From Bacteroidaceae bacterium (lineage in GTDB: Bacteria; Bacteroidota; Bacteroidia; Bacteroidales; Bacteroidaceae), in the NCBI GenBank assembly GCA_017651315.1, contig JAGCDE010000020.1:37504-101503 (forward strand): 64,000 nucleotides of DNA, written 5' to 3'. The position numbers were made by a program, and so were the translations under genes. Under the pieces are notes generated by a model, which was not told the origin of the DNA, searched no databases, and worked only from the letters and a program-made list of their open reading frames with translations. Position 1 is the first letter of the stretch; each line of letters opens with the position of its first letter. Shown one piece after another: positions 1 to 9,095 of the stretch.

Positions 1-2199
1 CTGCATAAGCAAGGTTCTGGTGTATCTCACGGATGTTTCTACAGGATTCTTAACCATGATAGTGCGGATATGCCTTGACTGTATCCTGGAGATCATGGGA
101 GCATCAGGTCCCAGAACCATTTCCCTGCCGAAGAGGGCTGACAGTTTTTCTGCCATGGATGAAGAGGCCTTTTCAACCTTTTCCAGGCTTGTTGACTTCA
201 GGATTAAGGAGACCAGTCTGGAATAAGGCGGATAGTTGAATAGTTTGCGTTCAGTCATCTGTCCGGTGAAATATTCCTTCCAGTCACTGAAACTGAGCAT
301 TCTCAGGATCTGTGCCTCAGGTTGTCTTGTCTGGATTACCACAACAGCTCCCGACTCTTTGCGTCCTGCCCTTCCGGCAACCTGCATTATGAGCTGGTAC
401 GCTCTCTCGGTTGCCCGGAAATCAGGATAACTCATGATAGAGTCTGCCTGAAGTATTCCGACTACACTCACATTCCCGAAATCGAGTCCTTTAGATATCA
501 TCTGTGTTCCCACAAGAATATCTGTCTTGCCATCCTGAAAGTCTGAAAGAATGGTTTCATAGCCTGCTTTGGCGGAATCCAGGTCCAAACGTGCGGTACG
601 GGCTTTGGGAAACAGTTCTTTTATGTCCTCCTCTATCCTTTCGGTACCGTATCCCCGGCCGCGTATGGATTTTCCTCCGCATGAGGGACAGGATACGGGG
701 ACACGGTATTTACGGCCGCAGTAGTGGCAGACAGCCATTCCGTTCTCTTTGTGAAAAGTCAGGCTTACATCGCAGCGGTCGCATTTCTGCACCCAGCCGC
801 AGTCCTGGCACTCTACTGTTTGGGAATAACCTCTCCTGTTCTGGAACAGTATTACCTGTTTGCCGTTTTCGAGTGCCTCGGATATCTTTTCTTTCAACTG
901 GGGTGAAAAAATACCGTTCATGTATCTCTTTCGCTTCATCTCCGCCACATCCACTATGATGGGTGCGGGCAGTCCTGTTTCCCGGAATCTTTGGCTGACA
1001 GTCACCATCCCGTATTTTCCGGTCAATGCATTGAAGTAGCTTTCAAATGATGGGGTGGCGCTTCCTAACAGAGTTTTGGCATGGCAGATGTCTGCAAGCA
1101 TAATGGCGGTATTGCGTCCGTGATAGCGCGGTGCCGGATCATTCTGCTTGAAGCTTGGTTCATGTTCCTCATCCACAATGACAAGTCCCAGGTTGCTGAA
1201 CGGCAGCATGACGGCCGATCTGGCCCCCAGTACCAGTTTATATGGTTCCGGGCCTGTCTGACGGTTCCAGATCTCCGCACGTACGTTTTCAGGGCACCGG
1301 GAATGATATACGGTCATGTCATCGCCGAACACGGACTGGAGTCTGTGCATTATCTGCGTAGTCAGGGCAATCTCAGGCAGAAGATAGAGGACTTGTCTTC
1401 CCTTGTCAATCTGTTCCTTGATAAGATGGATGTATATTTCAGTCTTACCGCAGGAGGTTATTCCGTGAAGCAGACATACGTTCCTGCTTAAAAACGAATT
1501 CCGGATTTCATCTATCGCTTTCTGTTGAACCTGACTGAGTTCATTAAGAGGCCTCTTCTTACCGGTGAAAGGTTTAAGCCTTCCCGTTTCGGCTTCATAG
1601 TATTCCAGTATCCCTTCGTCAATAAGCGCCTGCAGGACCGAAGGGGATTTACAGAAAGCGGCAAGGCTTTGCCTGGAGACCAGCCCCGGTGATTCGGGAT
1701 TGACATCCGCACCGGAGAGTTCAAGATATTTGCAGAACAGCTCCTTTCTTGCCTTGGCCCTGTTTCCGAAAAGAAGATCAGGATCGGTCATCCCGTTGAC
1801 GGTGAGATTTGGGCCGGGACGGACGAACAACCCGGTCTTTGGCTTGAATGAGTGCGTGTTGGGACTGTTGTCCGGCCTCAGTCCTGCTGGAAGCGCAGCT
1901 TTCATCACGTCGCCGGGTGTACAGAGACAGTAACCGGATATCCACTTGAACAGCTTCATCTGTTGGGGAAGCAGGGACGGGTGAGCTTCATCAAGGACTC
2001 CAAGAATGTCCCGGACTGAATATCCGGATGGTTTCTCATCATGTGTCTTCACGGTTATGGCAGTCAATCGCCGGTTCTTGCCGAAAGGCACGTAGAGTCT
2101 TGTCCCGGGCATCACAAGATGTTCGAGAGAGGATGGTATGCTGTAGGTAAAGTATCTGTCCAGCGGAACAGGCAATATGACATCGGCGTATTTGCTCAT
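1..2199 (-). CDS. priA: Primosomal protein N' (replication restart helicase PriA), 3' end outside window
   Basis: PriA is the DExH helicase that recognises stalled forks and reloads the replisome. The frame stays open for 733 codons from the ATG at 2199 (starting MSKYADVILPVPLDRYF) to the window edge, so the C-terminus is missing. Visible in order: an N-terminal DNA-binding region; a Walker A loop GITSCGKT near residue 245; the DEEH helicase box near 343; a cysteine-rich zinc region of about residues 460-510 (CQDCGWVQKCDRC followed by CHYCG and CPSCGG) that supplies the eight zinc ligands; and helicase motifs with GTQMISKGLDF and QVAGRAGR. A TAAGTTTG -7-like box lies just upstream at 2207-2214. 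Identification is firm. Confidence 0.96.
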   Translation of the reverse strand, partial: MSKYADVILPVPLDRYFTYSIPSSLEHLVMPGTRLYVPFGKNRRLTAITVKTHDEKPSGYSVRDILGVLDEAHPSLLPQQMKLFKWISGYCLCTPGDVMKAALPAGLRPDNSPNTHSFKPKTGLFVRPGPNLTVNGMTDPDLLFGNRAKARKELFCKYLELSGADVNPESPGLVSRQSLAAFCKSPSVLQALIDEGILEYYEAETGRLKPFTGKKRPLNELSQVQQKAIDEIRNSFLSRNVCLLHGITSCGKTEIYIHLIKEQIDKGRQVLYLLPEIALTTQIMHRLQSVFGDDMTVYHSRCPENVRAEIWNRQTGPEPYKLVLGARSAVMLPFSNLGLVIVDEEHEPSFKQNDPAPRYHGRNTAIMLADICHAKTLLGSATPSFESYFNALTGKYGMVTVSQRFRETGLPAPIIVDVAEMKRKRYMNGIFSPQLKEKISEALENGKQVILFQNRRGYSQTVECQDCGWVQKCDRCDVSLTFHKENGMAVCHYCGRKYRVPVSCPSCGGKSIRGRGYGTERIEEDIKELFPKARTARLDLDSAKAGYETILSDFQDGKTDILVGTQMISKGLDFGNVSVVGILQADSIMSYPDFRATERAYQLIMQVAGRAGRKESGAVVVIQTRQPEAQILRMLSFSDWKEYFTGQMTERKLFNYPPYSRLVSLILKSTSLEKVEKASSSMAEKLSALFGREMVLGPDAPMISRIQSRHIRTIMVKNPVETSVRYTRTLLMQ

Positions 2200-2279
2200 G
2201 ACTTTGCAAACTTACAAAAAAAAGAGGACCGGAATCAGATCCAGTCCTCCTCAAAGGCAAGTATTGCCTGTCCCGGGAA

Positions 2280-2960
2280 TCAGAAGGTCCAGGTCAGGAT
2301 GAACTGCAGGGTGCTGGACTTGAATGCCTCTTCGCCCTTGGTTTTTGCAGTCTTCAGGTCATTGTTGTTTCCGTTCACAGCTCCCTGAACATCTTCGTAG
2401 AAAGAATATGCTCCGTCCTCGGTAATGGGGATGTTGTAGTTGATGGCAGCCTGAAGATGGTCTATCAGCTTGACACCGGCTCCTATGTTGGCGCTCCAGG
2501 TGTTCTGGTTGAGTATGAACTCCTGTACGTCATGCCTGTCAGCCTGTCCCTCCCTGGCAATGTTGAACTGATGTTCAAGATCACCTAACTTGTAGTCGAA
2601 CTGTACGCCGGCCTGTGCGAAAATTCCAAGGAGATTTCCCAGACCGACAGTGTATTTGAGATACAAGGGTACTGACAGGGATTCGTTCTTTACATCTTCA
2701 CCTTGGGCGAGCTGAAGGCCTTTCTGAGAGTAAAGGAGAGATGCGTCGATACCGATACCGATAACAGGAAGCTGGAATTCAGCCATAGGTCCTACAAAGA
2801 AACCGGTATAGCTGTCCTTGCTTGTGACAGACTCCTTGTTTACAGCGGATATGTCATTGCTCACGAGGTTGAGACCACCGCGGATACCCCATGCGAACTG
2901 GGCAGAAGCAGGCATGCATACAATGGCAGCAAAGCCTAAAATAGCTAATAACTTTTTCAT
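2280..2960 (-). CDS. PorT-like outer-membrane beta-barrel protein
   Basis: A 226-residue secreted protein starting MKKLLAILGFAAIVCMPASAQ, a clear signal peptide with cleavage after AQ. The mature part begins with the FAWGIRGGLNL strand typical of the PorT/outer-membrane-beta-barrel family in Bacteroidota. It alternates short hydrophobic amphipathic strands (GIGIDASLLYSQKGL, LSVPLYLKYTVG, GIFAQAGVQFDYKLG) and ends in an aromatic residue (LQFILTWTF), as expected for a BAM-inserted barrel. The size fits an 8-stranded barrel. It has its own promoter-like sequence upstream and lies next to, but separate from, the type IX secretion genes. Substrate and role cannot be read from the sequence; PorT itself is a T9SS component, but this could equally be an unrelated small barrel. 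Confidence 0.8.
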   Translation of the reverse strand: MKKLLAILGFAAIVCMPASAQFAWGIRGGLNLVSNDISAVNKESVTSKDSYTGFFVGPMAEFQLPVIGIGIDASLLYSQKGLQLAQGEDVKNESLSVPLYLKYTVGLGNLLGIFAQAGVQFDYKLGDLEHQFNIAREGQADRHDVQEFILNQNTWSANIGAGVKLIDHLQAAINYNIPITEDGAYSFYEDVQGAVNGNNNDLKTAKTKGEEAFKSSTLQFILTWTF

Positions 2961-3031
2961 ATTGTTTTGTTTATGTTAGTATTTGCAAAATCAGGCAGTC
3001 CTTCAATAAAGGAAGGATAACTCGTTCGTGA

Positions 3032-3062
3032 CAAAAGTATAACAATTTTTTATAAAGACGAA
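3032..3062 (-). promoter_or_regulatory. Bacteroidota-type promoter for the barrel gene
   Basis: On the minus strand TACTTTTG (3032-3039) matches the TAnnTTTG -7 consensus. It lies 19 nt from TTCG (3059-3062), one mismatch from the TTTG -33 box. It points at the barrel gene starting at 2960. The -33 box lies inside the inverted repeat that ends the upstream gldN transcript. Confidence 0.6.
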
Positions 3063-3095
3063 CCGTGAGCATAAAAAAGTGCATCAATGGTTCGT
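3058..3095 (-). terminator. Hairpin downstream of gldN, possible terminator
   Basis: Perfect 7-bp arms ACGAACC/GGTTCGT enclose an inner TGA(T)GCA/TGCTCA stem, giving about 13 bp around a T-rich loop. It lies about 35 nt after the gldN stop. The tail after the stem on the minus strand is only weakly T-rich (CTTTAT), so termination may be inefficient. Confidence 0.45.
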
Positions 3096-3129
3096 TATGT
3101 GTATGTGATTACACGCTGGAGGAATGCGC

Positions 3130-4146
3130 TCAGCGGTGCACGGAAAGCCTTTCACCGCTTGAAGCCGGTGACTTGGGGGTTTTCTCTCTCCTGGGGCTTT
3201 TTTCAGCCCTGGTTTTCTTTTCCCTTGGTTCCTTCTCTGCAGTTTCCCTGCCTTTTCTGCCGTCGGTCTTTTCCGCCTTCGTATCCTTCTCTTCAGCCTG
3301 GCTCCAGAGACCGTTCCTGAAATCCGTCAGCTGCTTCTCGATGCGTGCCCTCTCTGCCTGCAATGCAGAATCAGTATCACAGTATTCGGATAGGGGCTGG
3401 TTTCTAAGATTGGAGGTCTTGTAGATATCACCCTCATACTGACGCATCACGAAATAGTCATCAAGCGACATGTTGCTGGTGTTGTTGTAACTGCTGGTCA
3501 TGACCTGTGTCTGCCCCAAATAGGGGCTTATCTCGTCATAGTTAAGCCAGAACATGGGGTATGCGGTTGGTTTCTCGCCATAGCCGCTTTGCATCAATAC
3601 CGGACAGATTGCCGTAACTTTGGTCTGGTAGTTTGAGAGCTGGTCCAGATAGTTGCTTTCCTTTATGTAGTACTTGCCTATATCTCTGCTTGGTATGTCA
3701 ATTATGTATTTGCCGTTCTCATCTTTCTTGTAGTCAAAATAAAACTTGTCAAGAATACTTTCCAGATCAATCTCATTGTCGGGAGTGAACAGCTCGTTGC
3801 CGTCCAGACGATATTCGTACGCCTTGATTTTACCGTCCTGTATAAGGCTCAGTATCAGCGTAAAGAAGTTCACGCGGTCACCCAAAGGCTCTTCGGGATA
3901 ATAGAGCGCGGCGTTCTTTTCCTTCTTAAGGTCCAGCTCGCGGTAAATGTCACGCCTCCATGTAAGTTCTGTAGGCATGGATGTCTGGGCGGTATATTGG
4001 GAACGTGCACGCTCTGTAAGAGTCACAGCAGTGGGGCTTTTCTCGGCTGCCGCCTGGGCTGCCTGTTCCTGCAGTCGTCTTGCAGACTGGGCCGAGGCAC
4101 CGAGTGTCATTGCTGTTGCCAGAAACAAAAGAACAGTCTTTTTCAT
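3130..4146 (-). CDS. gldN: Type IX secretion / gliding protein GldN (PorN)
   Basis: GldN/PorN is a periplasmic protein that associates with lipoprotein GldK in the ring of the type IX secretion system. The product starts MKKTVLLFLATAMTLGASAQ, a signal peptide. I use this ATG rather than the one nine codons upstream because it gives a proper signal sequence. The core carries the family pattern TWRRDIYRELDLKKEKNAALYYPEEP and NFFTLILSLIQDGKIKAYEY. It is the last gene of the porP-gldKLMN run, 73 nt after gldM. The last ~55 residues are a Lys/Arg/Glu-rich low-complexity tail (KAEKTDGRKGRETAEKEPRE and on), which I do not associate with the family core. The ~285-residue core is the expected size. 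Confidence 0.93.
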   Translation of the reverse strand: MKKTVLLFLATAMTLGASAQSARRLQEQAAQAAAEKSPTAVTLTERARSQYTAQTSMPTELTWRRDIYRELDLKKEKNAALYYPEEPLGDRVNFFTLILSLIQDGKIKAYEYRLDGNELFTPDNEIDLESILDKFYFDYKKDENGKYIIDIPSRDIGKYYIKESNYLDQLSNYQTKVTAICPVLMQSGYGEKPTAYPMFWLNYDEISPYLGQTQVMTSSYNNTSNMSLDDYFVMRQYEGDIYKTSNLRNQPLSEYCDTDSALQAERARIEKQLTDFRNGLWSQAEEKDTKAEKTDGRKGRETAEKEPREKKTRAEKSPRREKTPKSPASSGERLSVHR

Positions 4147-4219
4147 ATCGTTTTCTCCTTTCCTTTTTATCATTTGTCAGTTAACAGCGTTGTTTTTGAT
4201 TCCTGTCGCGACTTGGGGT

Positions 4220-5797
4220 TCAATTGATAATTACCTCAAGCGAGGTGGTGAGCTGACGTTCTATCCCGTCAGGACCGATGGCCCTTACACGCTGGATGTA
4301 GAAGCGTTTGCCTCGTCCCAGTTGGTCGAACACCCTTTTCTGGCGGTTCGAGAAGTTGGGACCGTCCGAGATTTCAGGGACAGCGTTACCACTGTTGTCA
4401 AAGAATGTGGCCTCAAAACCCAAGACACGGAACCCTATGTTCAGCAATCCGTCATCTATGGCTGCTATAATGCCGTCGGCAGCCTGCAGGTTCTTCTTTG
4501 AGATGGGAGTACCGCCTCCGCGGTAACGCTGTGTATTGCCGTTCTCGTCCTTGTATTCTATGAACGGAGTCGGGTCAGGTAGCTGGCGTACGCGGAAAGC
4601 ATATTCGCCCATACTCTGCTGGCGTCCCTCCTGATTTGCCGTAACGGCTATGACCACATCCTGGCCTACACTTGTGGGCTTGCATATGAATCCGTTGCCG
4701 TTGCGTGTCAGAGTGCCGCCTCCATTCTTGAGTCTGGCTGAAATCATGTTGCTTGGTACACCGGGAACAGATATGCTTATGGGGTTGTCATAACCTGCAT
4801 ACAGCACATTCATCATTGTGGCCGATACTGTGGCCAAAGGTGAGACCACAGAGTAGTTCTGTGTGAAGTCACGGCGTATCACGCCGTTGCCTGAATTCAG
4901 TTCCATGTAACCAGAGAGGGTGTAATCACCCGTTCTGGTGGCGGGAACCTCATACCAGCCGTCCTCCGAATCGATTTTCTTGCCGTCAATGTAGATTGCC
5001 GGGCGTGCGGTTGAGTCAACGGCTGCCATGATTATGCGCGCCTTGAAACTGTTGCCCTGCACCACGTTCTGTGAAGTCGGAATCACGTATGCGTTGATGG
5101 CGTTCACACGAAGGTCACCGATATCGATGTTGTTGACAAGAGTGTGCAGGACCTCGCCTTCGGCGTAGCGCACGTCATTCTGCAGTTTTGTAAGCATTGT
5201 GATGGCGGCAGCCACAGGCATGTTCTCATAGTTATACTCCTGCCAGTTCTTTCCGAGAGAGCCAACCTTCACAGGCACTTCCGTACTGAAGTTATTGCTT
5301 ATGATGTCTCTCTGGGTAGAATCGGTCACCATCTCGAGGATCCTGTCACGGTAGTTGTTGATGGCATCGAACAGCATTCCGCCCTTGCCTCTTGTGGGAT
5401 GGAGCATAACCTGTGTGGCTGCCTCCAGATCCTCCTTGTTGTGTATATTGTCAACATCGGCATCCTTGCCGTCAGCCTCTATTGCAATCAGTTTCTTCAG
5501 TTCATGTGCAAAGTTGAAGAGGGAGTCCGAAATCTGCCTGACATACAAAGCCTTTCCATACCATTCACCCACTTTCTCGTGGTTCATGGCATCGGCTGCC
5601 GCAAATTCGCGATAAACGGCTTCGTTCTGAAGCGAGGCGTTCGTAGTGCTTTTTGAAAGACTCTCCTCCACAATCGTGAATCCGTTGAGCACATCCGATG
5701 AGATGTTCATGGCAAGCATCGCCAGAAGGACGATGTACATGAGGTTTATCATCTTCTGACGTGCTGATGGCGGTCTTTCTGTCGTCTTTCGTCTCAT
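4220..5797 (-). CDS. gldM: Type IX secretion motor protein GldM (PorM)
   Basis: GldM forms, with GldL, the proton-driven inner-membrane motor of the type IX secretion system and reaches across the periplasm to the GldK/N ring. The 525 residues match the family's usual size. After a short basic N-terminus (MRRKTTERPPSARQKM) comes one membrane helix, INLMYIVLLAMLAMNISSDVL. A long periplasmic region of several domains follows. It includes an Ala/Glu-rich helical bundle (about residues 40-210) and repeated Ig-like beta domains ending in the GGGTPISKKNLQAADGI and NFSNRQKRVFDQL segments typical of the C-terminal domain. It starts 6 nt after gldL, so the two are cotranscribed and probably translationally coupled. 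Confidence 0.97.
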   Translation of the reverse strand: MRRKTTERPPSARQKMINLMYIVLLAMLAMNISSDVLNGFTIVEESLSKSTTNASLQNEAVYREFAAADAMNHEKVGEWYGKALYVRQISDSLFNFAHELKKLIAIEADGKDADVDNIHNKEDLEAATQVMLHPTRGKGGMLFDAINNYRDRILEMVTDSTQRDIISNNFSTEVPVKVGSLGKNWQEYNYENMPVAAAITMLTKLQNDVRYAEGEVLHTLVNNIDIGDLRVNAINAYVIPTSQNVVQGNSFKARIIMAAVDSTARPAIYIDGKKIDSEDGWYEVPATRTGDYTLSGYMELNSGNGVIRRDFTQNYSVVSPLATVSATMMNVLYAGYDNPISISVPGVPSNMISARLKNGGGTLTRNGNGFICKPTSVGQDVVIAVTANQEGRQQSMGEYAFRVRQLPDPTPFIEYKDENGNTQRYRGGGTPISKKNLQAADGIIAAIDDGLLNIGFRVLGFEATFFDNSGNAVPEISDGPNFSNRQKRVFDQLGRGKRFYIQRVRAIGPDGIERQLTTSLEVIIN

Positions 5798-5803
5798 AAC
5801 TGC

Positions 5804-6550
5804 TTATTTGTTTCCCATCGGGGTATTCACCTTCAAAGCCTCTACCATGCGTGCATAGACCTGGTTCAGCTCCTCTATCTGTTCCACCATCCGCTTGGTC
5901 TGCTCGTTCACCTTGTCGATGTTGTCCATCTGCGAGCTGGCCGATTTGAGATGCATCTGATAGAAAGTGTTGATACTTATGAGATTGCGTGAAAGTTGCT
6001 CCATCTCTTCAGAGTTCTGCTCCATCTTTTCAGAGTGACGGCGCATACGTTCCATCGTTTCTGAGAGTTCATGGATACGGTCCAGGTACTGCTGTGTTGA
6101 CTTGTCCATGGAACCGGTTCCGGTAAGGATGTTGTCCGGCTGGGTTCCGGTAACCGGTTGTACGACACCGGTGTTACCGGTTTGCTGGGCCATTACTCCT
6201 GTCTGGATTGTCTGGCCTGCAGGTATCGTACCGGGAACACCATTAATTATAATGTTTCCGTGAACCCGTCCTGTCTCCATGTCGTCTTCCTCATCGGAAT
6301 ACTTTTCAGGAATGAAAGGCCTCTCGAATCCGGAGATGAAGAATACAAGCACCTCGGTACCCATTCCTATAAAAAGCATCAGGTTTGCCCCCTTGATATG
6401 GGTCAGCTTGAACAGTGCTCCGAGAATGACTATGGCGGCACCCCAGCTGTATAGATAGTTCAGGAGAATCCTTCCCTTCGGAGAGTCCAGATAATCCTGT
6501 ATTCTGGTCAGCAGACCTTTTTTTTCGTTATTTTCCATATTGTAATCCAT
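5804..6550 (-). CDS. gldL: Type IX secretion motor protein GldL (PorL)
   Basis: GldL is the two-helix inner-membrane partner of GldM and carries the protonatable residue of the motor. The protein (248 residues, or 244 if the second ATG is used: MENNEKKGLL) shows two adjacent membrane helices, LLNYLYSWGAAIVILGALFK and LMLFIGMGTEVLVFFISGF. The conserved glutamate in the second (GMGTEVLVF) is the likely proton-coupling residue. The cytoplasmic part is a Gly/Thr-rich linker followed by a long coiled coil from about residue 150 (LDRIHELSETMERMRRHSEK and on). It lies 18 nt after gldK and 6 nt before gldM. Confidence 0.96.
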   Translation of the reverse strand: MDYNMENNEKKGLLTRIQDYLDSPKGRILLNYLYSWGAAIVILGALFKLTHIKGANLMLFIGMGTEVLVFFISGFERPFIPEKYSDEEDDMETGRVHGNIIINGVPGTIPAGQTIQTGVMAQQTGNTGVVQPVTGTQPDNILTGTGSMDKSTQQYLDRIHELSETMERMRRHSEKMEQNSEEMEQLSRNLISINTFYQMHLKSASSQMDNIDKVNEQTKRMVEQIEELNQVYARMVEALKVNTPMGNK

Positions 6551-6568
6551 TTCTTTATTCTTTTAATG

Positions 6569-8014
6569 TCACTTGCGGCCTCTCTTTGTACTGGCGGTGG
6601 TGCCTACCTGTGTGCGTACGCACCTGAAACCTATATAGGAGCGCTGTTCGTTCTGATATTCGTAAGTCCTCCATGAGGATTCGATGAACTTCTCGGGATC
6701 CTTCCATGAACCGCCTCGTACAGCCTTCTTCTTGAGTGAATAGGGATCCTCGACGGCCGCGTTGTAGTAGAGTTCGGGGTTTATGTCATTCATCTGCAGT
6801 ATTCCAGCTTCGGTATAGACTGTCGATGTCCATTCCGCAACGTTTCCTGCCATGTCATAGAGCCCGTTGGAGTTGGGCTTGTAGGAGGCGACCCGGGTTG
6901 TGATAAGACTGCCGTCCTTAGTGTAGTTGCCTTGTTCAGGCTTGAAGTTGGCATAGAAACAGCCTTCATCGTCTTTTGAGTCTGTTGCCTTCCAGGGATA
7001 GCGGTTATTCTCGCGTCCACGGGCAGCAAACTCCCATTCGGCTTCGGTGGGCAGGCGGTAGCGCTGTATGTACTTTGCCTGTGCCCCTAAACCTGCCAGC
7101 AGATATTCAGTGCGCCATGCACAGAAAGCGTTGGCCTGCTCCCAGCTGACTCCCACAACAGGATAGTCATTGTAGTTGGGGTGCGAGAAATAGAGGCGCA
7201 TGTATGTCTCGTTGTTTGAATTGGGGAAATCGTTTATCCAGCATGTAGTGTCCGGATATACATTGACAATATATGTGTTCACGAAGTCGAATATGCCTGA
7301 AAGCTCCCTGTTTACGGTTTTTCGGACGATATTGCCGTTGTCATCAATGTATGCTGTATCCTTGGAGATCATCACCTTTTCATCCGAAACCTCCAGATCG
7401 GTGTTCTTTATCCTGTCGTTGGGGTCCAGCCGGTTTTTCCTGAGGGCAGCCTGGTTATAGTCAAAGATTTCATAGCGATAGTTCAGCTGTTTGACATCGA
7501 GCATCTTTTCACCGGTAAACGGATGTGTGTAATATAGGCTCTCTATGGCACGGGCCTGATCCTCATTGGGTTTCTTCCATGGGATAGGCTTGCTCCAGTT
7601 CAGGTGTGGTGTTACCGGGTCGCCGTTCTTGTCCTCGGTTATCATGAATGACTCATCGCCTCCGTATGCGGGATCTGCCAGACGGGTGCGGATTATGGAA
7701 TCCCTCACCCAGTTCACGAACTGACGGTATTTGGCATTCGAAACCTCGTTCTCGTCCATCCAGAATGACTCGACTGATATATCCTTGACGGGAAGTGTGG
7801 AGCCCCATAGGCTGTCATTGGCCTCCTCTCCTATCTTGAGGGAACCTCTTTTTACAAGAACCATGCCGTAAGGTACGGGTTCACGCAGGGCGGCAGCCGA
7901 CGAGCCGGTAACCTCGCCTCCTACAGCCGTTGTGGAATAGCCGCTGCTGGTGCAGCCATGCACCGATACAAGTGCAACCGCTATTCCAGCCAAGACCACT
8001 TTCTTTAATTTCAT
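6569..8014 (-). CDS. gldK: Type IX secretion outer-ring lipoprotein GldK (PorK)
   Basis: GldK is an outer-membrane lipoprotein with a formylglycine-generating-enzyme (sulfatase-modifying factor) fold that lacks that enzyme's activity. It builds the periplasmic ring with GldN. The N-terminus is a lipoprotein signal, MKLKKVVLAGIAVALVSVHGC, with the lipidated Cys at residue 21. The fold follows: VKRGSLKIG, SVESFWMDENEVSNAKYRQF, YPVVGVSWEQANAFCAWR, YRLPTEAEWEFAARG, SNGLYDMAGNVAEWTS, VRGGSWKDP and YIGFRCVRT. At 481 residues the length is typical for GldK. It sits 9 nt downstream of porP and heads the KLMN order. Confidence 0.96.
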   Translation of the reverse strand: MKLKKVVLAGIAVALVSVHGCTSSGYSTTAVGGEVTGSSAAALREPVPYGMVLVKRGSLKIGEEANDSLWGSTLPVKDISVESFWMDENEVSNAKYRQFVNWVRDSIIRTRLADPAYGGDESFMITEDKNGDPVTPHLNWSKPIPWKKPNEDQARAIESLYYTHPFTGEKMLDVKQLNYRYEIFDYNQAALRKNRLDPNDRIKNTDLEVSDEKVMISKDTAYIDDNGNIVRKTVNRELSGIFDFVNTYIVNVYPDTTCWINDFPNSNNETYMRLYFSHPNYNDYPVVGVSWEQANAFCAWRTEYLLAGLGAQAKYIQRYRLPTEAEWEFAARGRENNRYPWKATDSKDDEGCFYANFKPEQGNYTKDGSLITTRVASYKPNSNGLYDMAGNVAEWTSTVYTEAGILQMNDINPELYYNAAVEDPYSLKKKAVRGGSWKDPEKFIESSWRTYEYQNEQRSYIGFRCVRTQVGTTASTKRGRK

Positions 8015-8023
8015 ATTATATAC

Positions 8024-8977
8024 CTATAAATATCTTACACTTTTATGTGCGTTTCTTCCCCTGTTGAAGAAGTCAACGTCCGTCTGCCAGCTTATCATCA
8101 GGTCATGACTGCCGTTCAGGTATCCCAATCCCCCGGTGTACAGTTCGTATGCATAACCTATCAGAACGCTTTTGAACCTCCCGCCTGCAAGAACGGCGAC
8201 CGACACTCCAGGCGACCAGGTGACACCTCCATAGAAGAGAAACGATTCATATTCGTAGGTGACTCTGGAAGACAAATCCGTTCTGAAGAAATCAAGGTCG
8301 CTCTGTATCAGGAAACAGGGCTGTACGGATATAAACGGATTGTTGAGCCTAATATTGCATCCGCCGTTCATATAGAGTGCGGGCTTTATGTCCATCTCGG
8401 TTCTTGCCCCCGAACCTTTTCCGAATTCGAGATGTGGAAAATTGAGGTGTTGAGCCGAAACTCCGACATACCAGTCCCCTTTTGCATACATAATACCGGC
8501 CCCGATGTCTCCGGTGCTCCCCCTTTCCTGCGATGTCGGAAATGCGGGGTCACCGGCAGTCTCTGCCTCCACTTTGGAACCGTTGAACTCCTGGGACATG
8601 ACACCTCCCTGGATTCCGATGTTAATCCATCCCTTACCGAGAGTGATCCTGTATGCATAGTCAAGCAGTATCCTTCTGTTTGTAAACAATCCTAGCGTTT
8701 CGTTGAAGAGTCCGGCACCAGCAGAGTGCCGTCCCTTGTCGAAGGGGAGCGAAGTGTCTGCACCGATATACATGGATACGGGCGCATGTCTGTAACCGGC
8801 CATCTGCATTGAGAACGAGCCTGTGACATTCATCATGCTGTTACGGTTCATTGAGGCAGGGTTATAGAATGGCTCTACAGCCCAGAAATGACTGAAGTGC
8901 ACGTCATACTGCGCCCCGACTTTCAGAGTGAGGAACAGAAACGCAATAGCGGAAACCAGCTTTTTATTTGCGTTCAT
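8024..8977 (-). CDS. porP: PorP/SprF family type IX secretion outer-membrane protein
   Basis: PorP/SprF proteins are ~300-residue outer-membrane barrels that work with the type IX secretion system, either at the secretion channel or in anchoring SprB-like substrates. The product starts MNANKKLVSAIAFLFLTLKVGAQ (signal peptide). It has the family hallmarks: YDVHFSHFWAVEPFYNPAS near the N-terminus, an SAGAGLFNETLGLFTNRRILLDYAYR strand region, and the late VLIGYAYELYTGGLG followed by SHDLMISWQ. It is first in the minus-strand run into gldKLMN. The 118-nt gap to rpsU on the other strand must hold divergent promoters; I see a clear one only for rpsU. SprF and PorP cannot be told apart by reading alone. 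Confidence 0.88.
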   Translation of the reverse strand: MNANKKLVSAIAFLFLTLKVGAQYDVHFSHFWAVEPFYNPASMNRNSMMNVTGSFSMQMAGYRHAPVSMYIGADTSLPFDKGRHSAGAGLFNETLGLFTNRRILLDYAYRITLGKGWINIGIQGGVMSQEFNGSKVEAETAGDPAFPTSQERGSTGDIGAGIMYAKGDWYVGVSAQHLNFPHLEFGKGSGARTEMDIKPALYMNGGCNIRLNNPFISVQPCFLIQSDLDFFRTDLSSRVTYEYESFLFYGGVTWSPGVSVAVLAGGRFKSVLIGYAYELYTGGLGYLNGSHDLMISWQTDVDFFNRGRNAHKSVRYL

Positions 8978-9009
8978 CAGTTTATTAACGAGATTTTTGT
9001 TCCATTATT

Positions 9010-9040
9010 TTTGCTCGTGAAGAAAAATTGTCTAATTTTG
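9010..9040 (+). promoter_or_regulatory. Consensus Bacteroidota promoter for rpsU
   Basis: TTTG at 9010-9013, then exactly 19 nt, then TAATTTTG at 9033-9040. This is a perfect match to the TTTG-N19-TAnnTTTG consensus of the phylum's primary sigma factor. It would give an rpsU leader of about 50 nt. Confidence 0.85.
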
Positions 9041-9095
9041 CGCCGCTTATTCTCGAAGGAAAGGTTAACAGAAAATTAAAATATTAAAAGCTAAA

